Shown one piece after another: positions 10,454 to 20,619 of a stretch of DNA of 64,000 bases (the first letter of the stretch is position 1; the number at the start of each line of letters is the position of its first letter). Under the pieces are notes generated by a model that saw only the letters and a list, made by a program, of their open reading frames with translations, was not told the DNA's origin and did no database searches. The position numbers were made by a program, and so were the translations under genes. This DNA is from Gambelia wislizenii (lineage: Eukaryota; Chordata; Lepidosauria; Squamata; Crotaphytidae), in contig JAUMIR010000003.1 in the NCBI GenBank assembly GCA_030847615.1, positions 193,263,149 to 193,327,148 of the forward strand, given 5' to 3'.

Positions 10454-10933
10454 GTGGTGCACGCGCTGGTAACCTCTAGTCTAGATTTCTGCAATGCGCT
10501 CTACATGGGGCTACCCTCGTGCTTGGTCCGGAAACTTCAGTTGGTACAAAATATGGCAGCCAGAGTGGTCTCAGGAACATCTCAGAGAGATCATATAACT
10601 CCAATACTAAAATCTCTCCACTGGCTGCCTATCAGTTTCCGGGCCCAGTATAAGGTGTTGGTTATTACCTTTAAAGCCCTAAATGGCTTGGGTCCAACTT
10701 ATCTCCGGAACCGCCTCCTCCCATACAATCCTCCCCACACACTCCGGTCCTCTGGGAGGAATCTGCTTCAGCCACAAAAATCTAGGCTGTCTGCAACCTC
10801 CCAGAGGGCCTTTTCAGTAATCGCCCCCAAATTGTGGAATGGCCTGCCGAATGAGATCCGTCAGCTGACGAGCTTGAGTAGCTTTAAAAAAGCACTAAAG
10901 ACGGATCTCTTTCGGCAGGCTTTTCCTGATTAG
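10454..10933 (+). pseudogene. L2 ORF2 C-terminal fragment, open frame
   Basis: 159 codons without a stop, ending in TAG at 10930. The translation has LDFCNALYMGLP, the VQNMAARV segment, HITPILKSLHWLPI (residues about 48-61), then LW.GLP..IR and FK..LKTDLF near the end. These are the conserved thumb and C-terminal motifs of L2/CR1-group LINE proteins, downstream of the RT palm. The same frame extends upstream to about 10408 before quality is lost. Without endonuclease or palm it cannot be functional; the Met at 10454 is internal to the original protein. Confidence 0.8.
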
Positions 10934-11150
10934 ATCCTGTCCTCAGGAACTCAGTCTCCTGGCTTTTTAAAAATTATGTATATATTTGTTTTTAATGTGT
11001 TTTTTAGCTAGAAGGTTTTAATCTTATTGTGTTTAATGTCTTTTTATGTGGGAGGGTGGGGGTGGGGGGTGTTTTTAGTCATTATTATAATGTTTTAATT
11101 GTTGGACGCCGCCCCGATTGTTTTTAGCAGAGGGGCGGGGTATAAATAAA

Positions 11151-11152
<2 letters not shown>

Positions 11153-11187
<35 letters not shown>
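11153..11187 (+). repeat. (ATT)n tail of the L2 insertion
   Basis: About eleven ATT/TTA units ending the L2 3' UTR, as expected for the simple-repeat tail of this LINE group. Confidence 0.9.
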
Positions 11188-12628
11188 TAGGATGCAAACA
11201 ATTCAGGCAGGCCAGCAGATGTCCCCCCTCAATTGTCACCTAGAGGTAGCCAAAGGTAAATAGGCATGTTTTTGCAGGCTGGGGTGCAATGGTTGCTGTG
11301 AGGTGACAGAGTCAAATTACACTATAGTTTGACGTTATGAAATACAAAACATTGCATTTTTCTGTGTCTCTTATGTCAAAGAAATAAGCCCAGTATTATG
11401 AATTCAGGTTACCTTTAATAATATTCCAGTTTATGAGACAACACAAGTGCACAATTAATAATTTATTTTATTTGTTTATTTATATTTATAGCTTTTCCAT
11501 GTCCCTCATGGTTTAAACTAGGTCACAGCCTTTTAAAACTGGTTAACTGCCATTGGAAGGTACCTTGAGAAATGGCCTACAGTTGACTAGAGGGGGCTAT
11601 TTCAATCGAAGCTAAGCATAAAATGGCCATTTCAAATTAATTTTCTCAGAGAGTTATGATTTAATAGTACCCAAGGTTTGATTCAAAACTCAAGGGAATG
11701 CCATTGAGATTATCAAAACAATTTAACATGAATCACTGCAAACTGATATTGACAACTATTATGCGGCTTTGGTGACATGATTTTACTGCTGACTTTAGTC
11801 CTCTTCAATTATCATTTTGGGAAAGATTAACCTAATCTGTTTCAAGAAAATATAAATAAACCCTGTCACTATTCTTCATAAAAATCTTTTTAAATGGCTG
11901 TGTCCAAATAGATATGATAATCACTTAAACGAACATGTTCTATTTCAAGAGATGAGCCCAATATTCATTATGAATCATAGCATGGTGGCCCCCTCAGATA
12001 CCAGATTCTGTGTGTCATCCAGATTCCACAAATAACAATTTGTTTAATTTATCATCAGAAGATGCCTGGTATCTTCTTTCTGGTCATTTCAAGGCCTGGT
12101 GCAGTAGTGGCTGCTGGCTCTTATCTCAGCAAGGTGGTAAATCCACACTGGGCTTTAGACCAAACTTTAAAGGAGTTCTGCAAAGTAACAAACCTATTTG
12201 GAGGATAAGATTCTTCACTTGGGTGTCGCCTTTGACTTTTCATCTGAAACCAGGAGTAGATTGATTGCCCCACTGATATAAAAGTCATCAGCTGACATTG
12301 GCCAGGTGAAACCTTTTTAAAATTTTCCCAGGCCCTTTAAAGTCCATGGTTTTAAATTATAAAATTGTATTCCACTGTTTACAGGTCACGTGTTGTTTTT
12401 AGATGTTCAGTGACACTGCTGTTCTCTCAGGTGAACATGTTTATGCTGAAAATTGTTGCTTTATGATATTGTGTTTTAATATCATAGTTTATTGTTTTAT
12501 GTTTCTGAGACCCACAACATTTATTAAACAAAAATGCAGAAAATACATTTCTCTCTTGGAGAAAGTGTAACACTTTAGGGGTTTAATACTGATTTTTAGG
12601 TGTGTTTGGGTGAAGCCTATGAAATAGC
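11188..12628. other. No gene seen
   Basis: Unique AT-rich sequence. The ORF at 12010-12264 has no recognisable motif. A T-rich TTTATTTTATTTG run near 11462 may be a worn LINE tail. Confidence 0.5.
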
Positions 12629-12902
12629 CACACAATGTGGTGAGCAGCAAATTTGTGACAAATTTAACAGGTAAGTTAAAACACACAAACCCATGGGACA
12701 TTTGAACATTATACACCCATTTCTGCCACAGGAGCAGGATAAATAATCTGGTTTGTCAGAGACTTTCTTCTGATATGCCTTGCATTTTTTCTTGTTCTTG
12801 TGGTTGAAACTGGTGTATACTGAAATATATTTTAAAAAAGATTTGTTTGTTTTAACTTACCTGTTAAATTCATGGTGCATTTGGTGGTCACCACACTGAG
12901 TG
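12629..12902. repeat. Foldback element with about 50-bp inverted arms
   Basis: The left arm 12629-12686 (CACAATGTGGTGAGCAGCAA ... AATTTAACAGGTAAGTTAAA) pairs with the right arm 12846-12902 (TTTAACTTACCTGTTAAATT ... GTGGTCACCACACTGAG). The 17-base block TTTAACAGGTAAGTTAA is perfectly inverted. The spacer of about 160 bp is non-coding. MITE-like; family unknown. Confidence 0.68.
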
Positions 12903-13333
12903 TTTTTGTTTGTTTGTTTGTTTTTTGTTTTTTTTGAGAACTGGAAATATATGAATTGCATCACTGAAGTACTGATTATTGAATAATGCATGTAGCAATG
13001 GCAATATACAGATATGTGTGTACCACCGATTTGGGACTAACATGAAAGGGACGCTATTCTTATTTTCTACCTCAGACACCAAAAAAGTGGGCCAAAACAG
13101 AAAACTGTGCACCAAACAACAAACTGTACTTTAATGTAGCCTATTATGTATTTATTTCTATATGTTTTTAATCATATTTGCCACTATTCTACATCAGCTA
13201 CTTAGTTAAACATAAAACCAAAGTAGAATATTAAATGAAGAAGATGCTTAAAAGAGAGATACAAGTAAATATATAAGCTATATTAAAACACAGTTTGTTG
13301 TATGGTACATAGCTTTCTGTTTTGATACACCTC
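12903..13333. other. No gene seen
   Basis: Unique AT-rich DNA with a T-rich (GTTT)n stretch at 12906-12937. Confidence 0.5.
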
Positions 13334-13655
13334 CTTTCCTTGATCCAGCTGCTGGCTCTTAAGAGGGGGCTGGAAAGGGGTCATGCCAGGAGATGTGGCT
13401 TGATCTAGCCCACCTTAAGAGCAAGCAGCCAGATCAAGCAAAGGAGATCAACTTCCAATCAGAGTGCAAGAAGGAGGATGTTTCTGCCCTTTTCCCACCA
13501 GCATTTGAGGTTGCTACAATCAGAAGCAGGACCTTGTCACAAGTCCTTGTCTCTGCCTGGCTCTCTGGTGGGAGGGGGTTGGAAATGTCATCTTCCTTGA
13601 GCCAGATTGGAATCTGAACAGACCTCCTTCGTCCAACTACTGGCTCTTAAGGTGG
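13334..13655. repeat. Composite foldback element
   Basis: A block A (CTTGATCCAGCTGCTGGCTC then TTAAG, near 13340) occurs inverted as A' at about 13413-13440 and again in direct orientation at about 13624-13651. Between them block B at 13448-13500 (ACTTCCAATCAGAGTGCAAG) is the inverse of B' at 13567-13617. So A'-B ... B'-A is one palindrome of about 250 bp with arms of about 90 bp, preceded by an extra A arm. Structure is clear; no transposase and no duplication seen. Confidence 0.65.
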
Positions 13656-13853
13656 GCTGGGATGGCATTTGCATAATCTTACTGTAAGACTATATAGTCT
13701 TATTGAATACAGAGCAGTTACAGATTCATAAATCTGGATTATGAATCCATAACTGGAATACTGAATGCCAGCCATTGTGATTAATGGTTTCAGTATGGGG
13801 AGAAAGGGGGGATATAAAACAAACTGCATAGGCTTTGCAATTATCATTCCTCC

Positions 13854-13855
13854 TA

Positions 13856-13913
<58 letters not shown>
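13854..13913 (+). repeat. (AC)n(AG)n compound microsatellite
   Basis: About nine AC units followed directly by about twenty AG units. Confidence 0.95.
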
Positions 13914-13915
<2 letters not shown>

Positions 13916-14815
13916 CACTTCAATGAAGGAGATTATAACATGGCTGCTAAAAAAAACCCACCATCAATGATGATCCATCAATAAAAACCAACACCTTACT
14001 CATAGCTGCAGCACAGAATCAGCATGTGAGGGTGACAATGTTGTCTGAAACTGGGACCCATTCATGCGAGAGTAGCATTGTCCTCCCGTGCTCCGGGGGG
14101 GGGGTAGGTTTGCAGCATTTTATAATCTCTGAAATGGCTACATTTGCCTACTAAACAATTTAACTAGATTGGCATAATGACTTCTGCTCTTCTGAGATTA
14201 CTGAAAATGTTTTTGTTCTATAGTTAAAGAGCCCTGATGATGAGCCCTTGTATTGCACAATAATGACAATGTCATATGCTCCTGGTAGAAAGTTAAGCAA
14301 AGTTGATATTTGTATTTTTTAAAAGCTCTTTAAAAGTTGTAAAAGCACTTAACTGAAATTCTAGTAGTTAAGTGGTAAGCATATATGACCTCAACCCATT
14401 CCAAAATGGATAACATTAATCACATATTCAAACAAGGCATGTAATCATTCAGTATTTCATTTTAATATCTGTATTGTTTTCTGATTTTTTTTTATTTAAG
14501 TATCTATTTTATGTCACAGTTAATTTAACCTCTGCAGAATGTATTTGCATCAGACAATTTAACATGTTGGCATCAACTTCAAATATTGACAGAATTTTCT
14601 CAGTAAAAATAAAAAGCATATATTTTTAATTGCTCTTAGATGAAGCAATTTCAGCTGAAGAGGTTATATTGGTTTATGACATAGTTGCTTTGGAAACACA
14701 TATTTGAAGTGCTGATGACCAGTTAGTACAAGTGGGATTAGATCACTCACACAGAGAGCACAGAAATTTTCTCTTATGATTCTGTCAAGTTTTATTCTAT
14801 TTTACCTAATTTTAT
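13914..14815. other. No gene seen; unique DNA
   Basis: A poly(G) run lies at 14095-14104. The segment 14215-14740 is non-repetitive, AT-rich with homeobox-type TAATT cores, and is a possible but unproven conserved non-coding region. Confidence 0.4.
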
Positions 14816-15018
14816 TTTAATTTTATTTATATCCTGTTTTACTTGCAAATTGCTCATGACAACATAGTTGGGTTCTCTCCTTTCCCTATTTTTTATCTTC
14901 GCAACACCCCCGTGTAGTAGTCATGCTGAGAGGTGGTGCCTGTGCCATGGAGATTTGAACTTTGGTCAACCAAGTCCTAACGTTATACTCTAATGACGAC
15001 ACCATGCTGGCTCACCAA
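14816..15018 (-). repeat. tRNA-headed SINE, antisense
   Basis: On the minus strand the 5' end reads GAGCCAGCATGGTGTCG.CATTAGAGTATAACG, matching the A-box side of a tRNA-derived SINE head. The B-box side follows (GGTTGACCAAAGTTCAAATC), then a body containing CACGGGGGTGTTGCGAAG and an AT-rich tail near 14820. Such SINEs are transcribed by RNA polymerase III and copied by a LINE. A related head lies at 21306-21393 in the opposite orientation, and a worn antisense copy at 44310-44452. Confidence 0.6.
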
Positions 15019-15115
15019 TTGCTAAAATCCACACAAACAAAATCAGCTTCTGATGATGCACAACTTCAAACCAAAGCTATGCCTAGAGTAGATCCACTGA
15101 AGTCCATAGCACTTA
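15019..15115. other. Short spacer with old repeat remnant
   Basis: CTATGCCTAGAGTAGATCCA then CTGAAGTCCATAGCACTTA resembles the old amniote MITE-like family also glimpsed at 9772 and 39779. It forms the left flank of the large TIR element. Confidence 0.3.
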
Positions 15116-15377
15116 CCGTATATTCCAGCGTATAAGACGAGGTTTGAGCCCTGAAAATAGGCTCTGAAATCAGGGCTCGTCTTATATGCTGGATACACTT
15201 TGCTTCACCCCGCCATCTGAACTCCTGCCTCTTTGCTCCCTTCCCAAATGGAGCAAAGAGGCAGGAGATCAGGCAGGGGGGGGTGAGGCAAAGTGCTTAC
15301 GGTTCATTTGCCCCCCCTCTGCCTTCTCCCCCTTTGGGGAGCAACCGAGGACAGAGGAAGGGGGCAAATGTTGAGGG

Positions 15378-15880
15378 AAAGCCCCCCCTCCAGCCACCCT
15401 TCCACCCTCCCCGAAGCTGCGATATGGCTCCCGACCATGACTTCTGGGAGGGGGTGGGTGGCTGGAAGCCCCCCTTCCAGCCCCCCTTCCACCCTCCGCA
15501 AAGCCCCCTCCCTCCAGCCACACCCCTCCTCAAAGCCGTGATCTGGATGGAGATCGCAGCTTCAGGGAGGGGGTGGGCTGCTGCGAAGCCCCCTCCCTCC
15601 AACCACCCTTCCACCCTCCCCAAAGCCCCTTCCCTCCAGCATCCTCCCTCCAGCCACCCCCCCTCCTCAAAGCCACAGTCTGGCTGGAGATCACGGCTTC
15701 AGGGAGGGGGTGGGTGGCAGCGAAGCCCCCTCCCAACAACCACCCTTCCACCCTCCCTGAAGCTCCCTCCCACCAGCATCCTCCCTCCAGCCACCCCCCT
15801 CCCCAAAGCCACGATCCAGCTCGAGATCATGGCTTCAGGGAGGGGGTGGGTGGCTGCAAAGCCCCCTTCCTCCAGCCACC
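15378..15880 (+). repeat. Minisatellite, about 135-bp unit, about 3.5 copies
   Basis: CTTCAGGGAGGGGGTGGG recurs at about 15560, 15698 and 15833, with an earlier variant near 15440. Each is followed by GCCCCCT..CC..CCACCCTTCCACCCTCC and then by an AAGCC.C.AT.T...TGGAGATC block. Units are diverged by point changes and small indels. Confidence 0.85.
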
Positions 15881-15907
15881 TTTCCACCCTCCCCAATGCC
15901 CTCCAGC

Positions 15908-16375
15908 CCCCCCAGCCAGCTGGCCATCCCGCATTCCTCAACCCATGAGGACGCTGGGCAGCCTCCTTGTGGGTTGGGAATAGAGGGAGGAGGGAGACCC
16001 CCCCAGCCAGCTGGCCATTCCTCATTCCCCAACCCACGAGGAGGCTGGGCAGCCTCCTGTGGGTTGGGGAATAGAGGGAGGAGGGAGAACCCCCCCCCAG
16101 ACAGCTGGCCATCCTGCATTCCCCAACCCACGAGGAGGCTGGGCAACCTCCCCGTGGGTTGGGGAATAGAGGGAGGAGGGAGAAACCCCCCCCAGCCAGC
16201 TGGCCATTCTTCATTCCCCAACCCACGAGGAGGCTGGGCAGCTACCTGTGGCTTGGGGAATCATGGGAGGAGGGAGAACCCCCCCCAGCCAGCTGGCCAT
16301 CCTGCATTCCCCAACCCACAAGGAGGGTGGGCAGCCTCCTGTGGGTTGAGGAATCGCGGGAGGAGGGAGCCCAGA
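15908..16375 (+). repeat. Minisatellite, about 93-bp unit, five copies
   Basis: CCCCAGCCAGCTGGCCAT recurs at about 15911, 16003, 16097, 16191 and 16286. Each is followed by CATTCC.CAACCCA..AGGA, a GGGCAGCCTCC block, GTGGGTTGGGGAAT and AGGGAGGAGGGAGA. The units are shorter and more alike than those of the neighbouring 135-bp array, suggesting later expansion. Confidence 0.88.
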
Positions 16376-16833
16376 AGGAGGGATCAGGGCTGTGGAGTTA
16401 AACCCCTAGATTCGCTCCCTCTTCCTTGACGGTGGGGAGAGGGAGTGAATCCTGGGGTTTGGCTCCACGGTCCCACGTCCTCCTTCTGGGCTCCCTTCCA
16501 ATTGGGGCTGTGGAGCCAAATGGGGCATGTTCGCCCCTTCTCCCCACCTTCCTTGAAGTTGGGGAGGGAAACAAAGAGGATCAGCTGGCAATGCTCCCCC
16601 AGCCAGTCAGCCAGCCAGCCAAGTTGTGGGGGTGGTCTTATCTGGCAAATATATGCCTAAGCCTAGATTTTTGGCTGGAAATTGGGGGGGTGGTCTTATA
16701 CACCCAGTCATCTTATACGCTGGAATATACGGTAATTTACAGGTTAGGCAATATGAAACTTTGTCTGTTAACACTCTATGTTGGTCAAAAATATCTAGCA
16801 ATTCCACCCTGCATCTAAAGAAGTGGATTTATA

Positions 16834-17068
16834 CAGTGGGCGCTTGGTATCCACTGGGGTTTTGTTCCAGGATATTCCATGAATACCAAAATCCATGGAT
16901 GCTCAAGTCCTATTACATACAATGGCATTGTAAAATTGTGTCCCTTGTATAAAATGGCAAACAGCAATTTTTGCTTTTTGGATTATTATTAAAAAATTTT
17001 GCAACATTTTCAATATGTGGATGGTTGAATCCATGGATAAAGAATCTGTGGATACAGAGGGCTGACTG
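16834..17068. mobile_element. Tigger/pogo-like MITE, 235 bp
   Basis: Left end CAGTGGGCGCTTGGTATCCA, right end TGGATACAGAGGGCTGACTG: inverted repeats in the style of the known Tigger (pogo/Tc-mariner) termini CAG...CCCTC.GTATCCA. TA lies on both sides (16832-16833 and 17069-17070), the expected target-site duplication. Interior blocks AAATCCATGGATGCTCAAGT and GGTTGAATCCATGG are also typical. Non-autonomous: no coding capacity. Confidence 0.8.
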
Positions 17069-17070
17069 TA

Positions 17071-17607
17071 TCCACAAAAGCTTGTGCAAGAAATAAAAAC
17101 CAGTTAGTCTTAAAGATGCTGCCACATTTCTTTTTTTCTTCTCCCCTTTCCTTCTTCCTTTTTATGTTGGAAGAGACTAACATGAGTACTTATTTGAAAC
17201 CTAGCAAATCCTAATGGTTCATAACATTTGGCTCCATCATAGCATAATATACAATATTGCTGTTAGTGTGACTGCAGATGGATAGATAGATAGAGTAGGT
17301 AATAAGGTATCATCAGGTCACTATTCACCCTTCCTAGTTGGCTGGGGAATTACAATAACCTCTCCAATACTACAAATTTCTTCACAACCTGGATGGAAAG
17401 AATGTGAGGTGTTGTTGTTGTTGTTGTTTTAAAAAAATATTCCAGTGTGTGGGAAAGTGAAGCTTACAGGCCCATGCAGACCCCAGAGTTTAAATGATTA
17501 ACTCCTAAAGTTTTGCCCTAAATCCCTGCTTGTGGTGCTGAATGAAGGTTGACACCTACTGCTGCCCCCTCAACTGGATTCTCATGTGGTAGCCATGTGG
17601 CAGGAAA
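17071..17607. other. No gene seen
   Basis: Unique DNA with a (GATA)3 run near 17281 and (GTT)5 near 17411. Confidence 0.5.
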
Positions 17608-17895
17608 GTACAACATGGGACTTTATCAGATGTGGGGAAACATGGCAAAAAACTGTGTCCCAAATTGTGTCAGAAGAACGGGACAATAACAGAAAAGGCA
17701 ACATTCTCAGATGCCCACATCCTCAGCCATTCCCAGGGCATAGTTCTGGCACGGATGAGGTGTTACTTTTTCATTGATGGGCTAACCCATCTATAAAAAG
17801 GGATGCCTTATTTACACCAGCACTATAACCCCAGAACGGCTGAAGAACAATGTCATCTGATAATGTCACCTGTTTTTATCTTCTGGTGTGTTTTT
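17608..17895 (+). repeat. Dispersed repeat, copy A (mate at 43560-43805)
   Basis: Shares in order with 43560-43805 the blocks CTTTATCAGATGT.GGG, TGTCCCAA, GTCAGAAGAAC, AGAAA.GGCAAC, ATAAAAAGGGA, CC.CAGAA.GGCTGAAG, ACAATGTC.TCTG and GTCACC..TTTTT. It carries about 60 extra bases between GGCAAC and the TTGATGG hairpin. Two members of one unnamed interspersed family in the same orientation. Confidence 0.6.
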
Positions 17896-18354
17896 TGCCA
17901 TGTCTGATAAGGTCTGTGGTCCCCTCTACACTAAGAATACCTATTCCATACAAATGGATTTGTCCAGTACAGAAGATTGTGAATTTTGTATAATTTGTGT
18001 TTGATATAAATTCAAGATTTTCATTTATAGTGAATTGATTTCTTCCGAAATTCAACAGAAGGAATGAGAGATTTTTAAAAAAAATTGGATGTGGGAGAAA
18101 GTGAAATAGAGACATTCATATATCCCTAATGGGGCCCAAAATAGGAATGTAAATCCTTGTTTATTTTGCTCTTACATAAAAGAACAAATAATTTCAGCAA
18201 TTTTCTTCCAGCTCTATGAAAAATAAACATGTATCCTGAACAGGAAAGCCAAGTTTATTTTTGAACAATTGAATTTCCAATATGAAGTCCCAAATGGTCT
18301 GCTTTATATCAGTGGGGAGTCTTGATGTCACTGTTTTTTCATTGAGGTTGTTAA
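17896..18354. other. No gene seen
   Basis: Unique AT-rich DNA without recognised repeats. Confidence 0.5.
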
Positions 18355-19023
18355 TCTATATATATAATTCTCTTGGGTATGTTGTTGTTTTCAGTGTGCT
18401 GATTGGCTGCTTAGGTATCAGGATCTGCCTCTCCTCACAGGACTAGCCCCCTGGCAGCAGCAGCTGGCACAGCCTCTTTGCAGACTCAGGCCCTGGCTGT
18501 GGGAGTCTTGGAAGAACCAGGGCCAAGCTATCAGATGCAGGTGGCTGCCATCATGCAGCACACCTGAAGCAGCCAGGGGAACTACAATTCACATGGCCTT
18601 CTGTGCTGTCTGTAGCTGGGCCCTGGGAGTGGAAGCATGTGGAAAGCTTCATGTCCTTTCTAAACATGGTGGTGGAGGGGTCCTCACATTGTAGTATGTG
18701 TGGGGTGTATGTGTGTGGTATGGGCGTGTATGTAGCATGTGGGGTATGGGTGTATACACACCATTCCATGATGGCAGAAGGGCTCTTACGTCTTGTCGCA
18801 CATGTTGTGTGTGTGTCTAGCATTATGTGTGTGTCTTTGTGTCTGTGTGTGCATGCGGTTGCATGGCAGCAGCGGAGGGGCTCTTGGCATGAAACTAGCC
18901 ATTATAGTTGATTTAAAAGTTTTATATTAATGTTTCAAATGATCATACTCTTGACATGTTTCCTAAGTGGCCAATCAGCAGAGTGGGAATGGAAACACAC
19001 TAAAGTGTTCTATATATGTAGAT
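18355..19023. repeat. Element with inverted termini (TATATAATTCTCTTGGGTATG)
   Basis: The left terminus at 18358-18420 (TATATAATTCTCTTGGGTAT, then CAGTGTGCTGATTGGCTGC) is matched in inverse at 18945-19020 (GGCCAATCAGCAGAGTGGGA ... CTATATATGTAGA), with the outermost part worn. A better inverse match occurs at 20540-20619, so this unit and the next share a family. The interior is GC-rich then GT-rich and non-coding. Confidence 0.5.
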
Positions 19024-19620
19024 AATGGTGTATGTTACACCAGTTATAGCTAGTGTAATCATATATATCAATGAATACTCTTCGCATCCTTAGACCAAAG
19101 TGCTATGGATCTGTTTTCTCATCATTCCTTTCTGCTAATGCTTGAAAGCAGTGGATTTTTACTCACAAAGACCTTTGGCAGGCAAGCAGACCTGGCCCTG
19201 CCTCTATGAAAACTATAGTTTTCCTTGAAGAGTAGTCTGAGGCCTAACACAAATGGCTTTGAAAATCCCTGCCAATAGGGGAAGTTCAGACAACATCTTG
19301 TGGCAAGCCATCAAGGACTGAGATCAATGGCTGCATAAGTTCCTACATGGAATAAATGAAAGGGACAGAAATGTATGGTTTGCTGTGATCTAGGAGGAAA
19401 CTAGTATACTATACTAAACATTTATGTACACTATGTCCTCATTGCTTTAGATGGAACTGACATCATATTAAAAGCTAGATGCTCAGCTTTTAACTGAATA
19501 GACATTGCAGCAGAACTAGAAGACCAGAATCTAATTGCTAGTCCAAATTAGAGAGTTAATGAATATATGAAATGTACATACGTGTTAACTTATAAAATCT
19601 TCTTTGATCCATATCAAAGT
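19024..19620. other. No gene seen
   Basis: Unique AT-rich sequence; nothing recognised. Confidence 0.5.
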
Positions 19621-19816
19621 ATACTGTTATAACACTATTATTCCAGTTTAACTGCTACAGCTGCCTCCTGTGGAGTTCTGGCAATTGTAGTTTAGTGAGG
19701 CTTAATTACTCTCTGGGCGAGCATGCTAAATGCCCTATCCCTAAACTGAAAATCACAGGATTCCACAGTAGGCAGTCATAGCAGTTAAACTGGAATACTA
19801 CTGCTATAACTATGTA
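19621..19816. repeat. hAT-like palindromic MITE
   Basis: Arms of about 65 bp: GTTATAACACTATTATTCCA / GTTTAACTGCTA...CTGCCTCCTGTGGA on the left and the inverse TCCACAGTAGGCAG...TAGCAGTTAAACTGGAATACTA...GCTATAAC on the right (to 19810). The centre holds AATTGTAGTTT and its partner. This layout (TTTAACTGC..TGGCTGC..CCT.TGGAATCCTG) is that of a common amniote non-autonomous DNA element; I infer hAT affinity from recall, not from a visible 8-bp duplication. Confidence 0.65.
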
Positions 19817-20535
19817 TTGTGATAAAGCTCTCTGAGTTGAGTTAGTTAGGACTAACAACTGTATTTTGGCCTATTGCTAGGATTGATTCCCCAAAATGAA
19901 ACTAATCTTGGACACACTTTACTTGCTTACTCAAAAGTATCAGCTGCAGAAAACGGGAGCTGTAAAACACTGTACATTTCCCAGTGCTAATTCTACATAA
20001 TTTTAAACAGACCAACTAAGAGTCCTATGTGAGTTTACTATGAAGAAAGTATGAAGAAAAATCTATCAATCTTAGTCTTGTGTTTCTGAACATCCCACTG
20101 GGTTCTCATTTCATCCTGGTTCCTCATTAGGAAATGAGGCATTTTAGTTCTTCCCACATAAAAATGTTTGCTTATGGTTTCTTGTGTTTCTTCAGAATAC
20201 ACACACACTAGATGGACCTGGCATACCATACGCCATTAAAAATCTCCCCCCAAAACACCCGGTAGACCTCACAACAACCCTGTATGTTATGCCGGTGGGT
20301 TTAAATTCCTCATCCCCCTTTTTAGCGTTCCACACTTTTCCTAGAATTGCTGAGGGGACTCGCTCTGTTACCCTGCTGCAGCCACCACCAGTTGATTGCC
20401 TGGCTCTGTCCCAGTGGGATCTCATCACAGCCTATGACTGATGAGTGGCTGAGGGAGGGAGAGGAGGGAGGGGCCTTTGTGAGGCAGTGATGTAGATTGA
20501 GTGGATTGTGATGCGGAGAGGGAATTTTCATGTGG
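19817..20535. other. No gene seen
   Basis: Unique DNA grading at about 20220 into moderately GC-rich sequence that runs up to the inverted terminus at 20540. The GC-rich part may be the interior of that repeat. Confidence 0.4.
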
Positions 20536-20619
20536 GTGGTGATTGGTTGGGTGTGTTTCCTGAGCAGCCAATCAGCACACTGGGAAAGGCAACATACCCA
20601 AGAGAATTATATAGGTAGA
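20536..20619 (-). repeat. Terminus of the TATATAATTCTCTTGGG repeat family
   Basis: Reverse complement of 18355-18420: GAGCAGCCAATCAGCACACT, GGCAACATACCCAAGAGAAT then TATATAGGTAGA. It is the best match in the window to the left end at 18355, which makes 18355-20619 a possible 2.26-kb unit, alternatively a second element whose other end is lost. Confidence 0.5.

Larger units (their letters stand above)
10400..11187 (+). mobile_element. L2-type LINE, 5'-truncated 3' end
   Basis: Contains the end of L2 ORF2, a 3' UTR with the block GGACGCCGCCCCGATTG...AGGGGCGGGGTATAAATAAA (about 11104-11150) and an (ATT)n tail to 11187. The higher CpG content and near-intact reading frame show it is younger than the antisense L2 at 4804-7765. 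The truncation point near 10400 is judged from loss of recognisable L2 protein. Confidence 0.82.
15116..16732. mobile_element. 1.6-kb non-autonomous TIR element with two minisatellites
   Basis: The left end CCGTATATTCCAGCGTATAA (then GACGA) is the inverse of the right end TTATACGCTGGAATATACGG (preceded by TCATC), one mismatch in about 25 bp. Both ends are flanked by TA (15114-15115 and 16733-16734), consistent with a TA target-site duplication as in Tc/mariner-like elements. A subterminal hairpin GAGCCCTGA...TCAGGGCTC lies at 15148-15180. The interior is extremely GC-rich compared with its surroundings and is made mostly of two tandem arrays. No transposase ORF is present, so it would have to be mobilised in trans. 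Confidence 0.75.

Noticed and set aside
14816..15018. True tRNA gene
   Set aside because: The A- and B-box-like blocks belong to a SINE head; the cloverleaf arms do not pair and a SINE body follows.
15908..16375. CRISPR-like regular repeats
   Set aside because: The 93-bp units are directly adjacent without unique spacers, C-rich and inside a eukaryotic TIR transposon, so it is a minisatellite.
15283..16429. Long overlapping Pro-, Gly- and Ser-rich ORFs on both strands (up to 221 codons)
   Set aside because: They follow the two GC-rich tandem arrays in all frames; open frames arise because the repeats lack AT-rich stop codons. No start context, domain or codon bias supports a gene.
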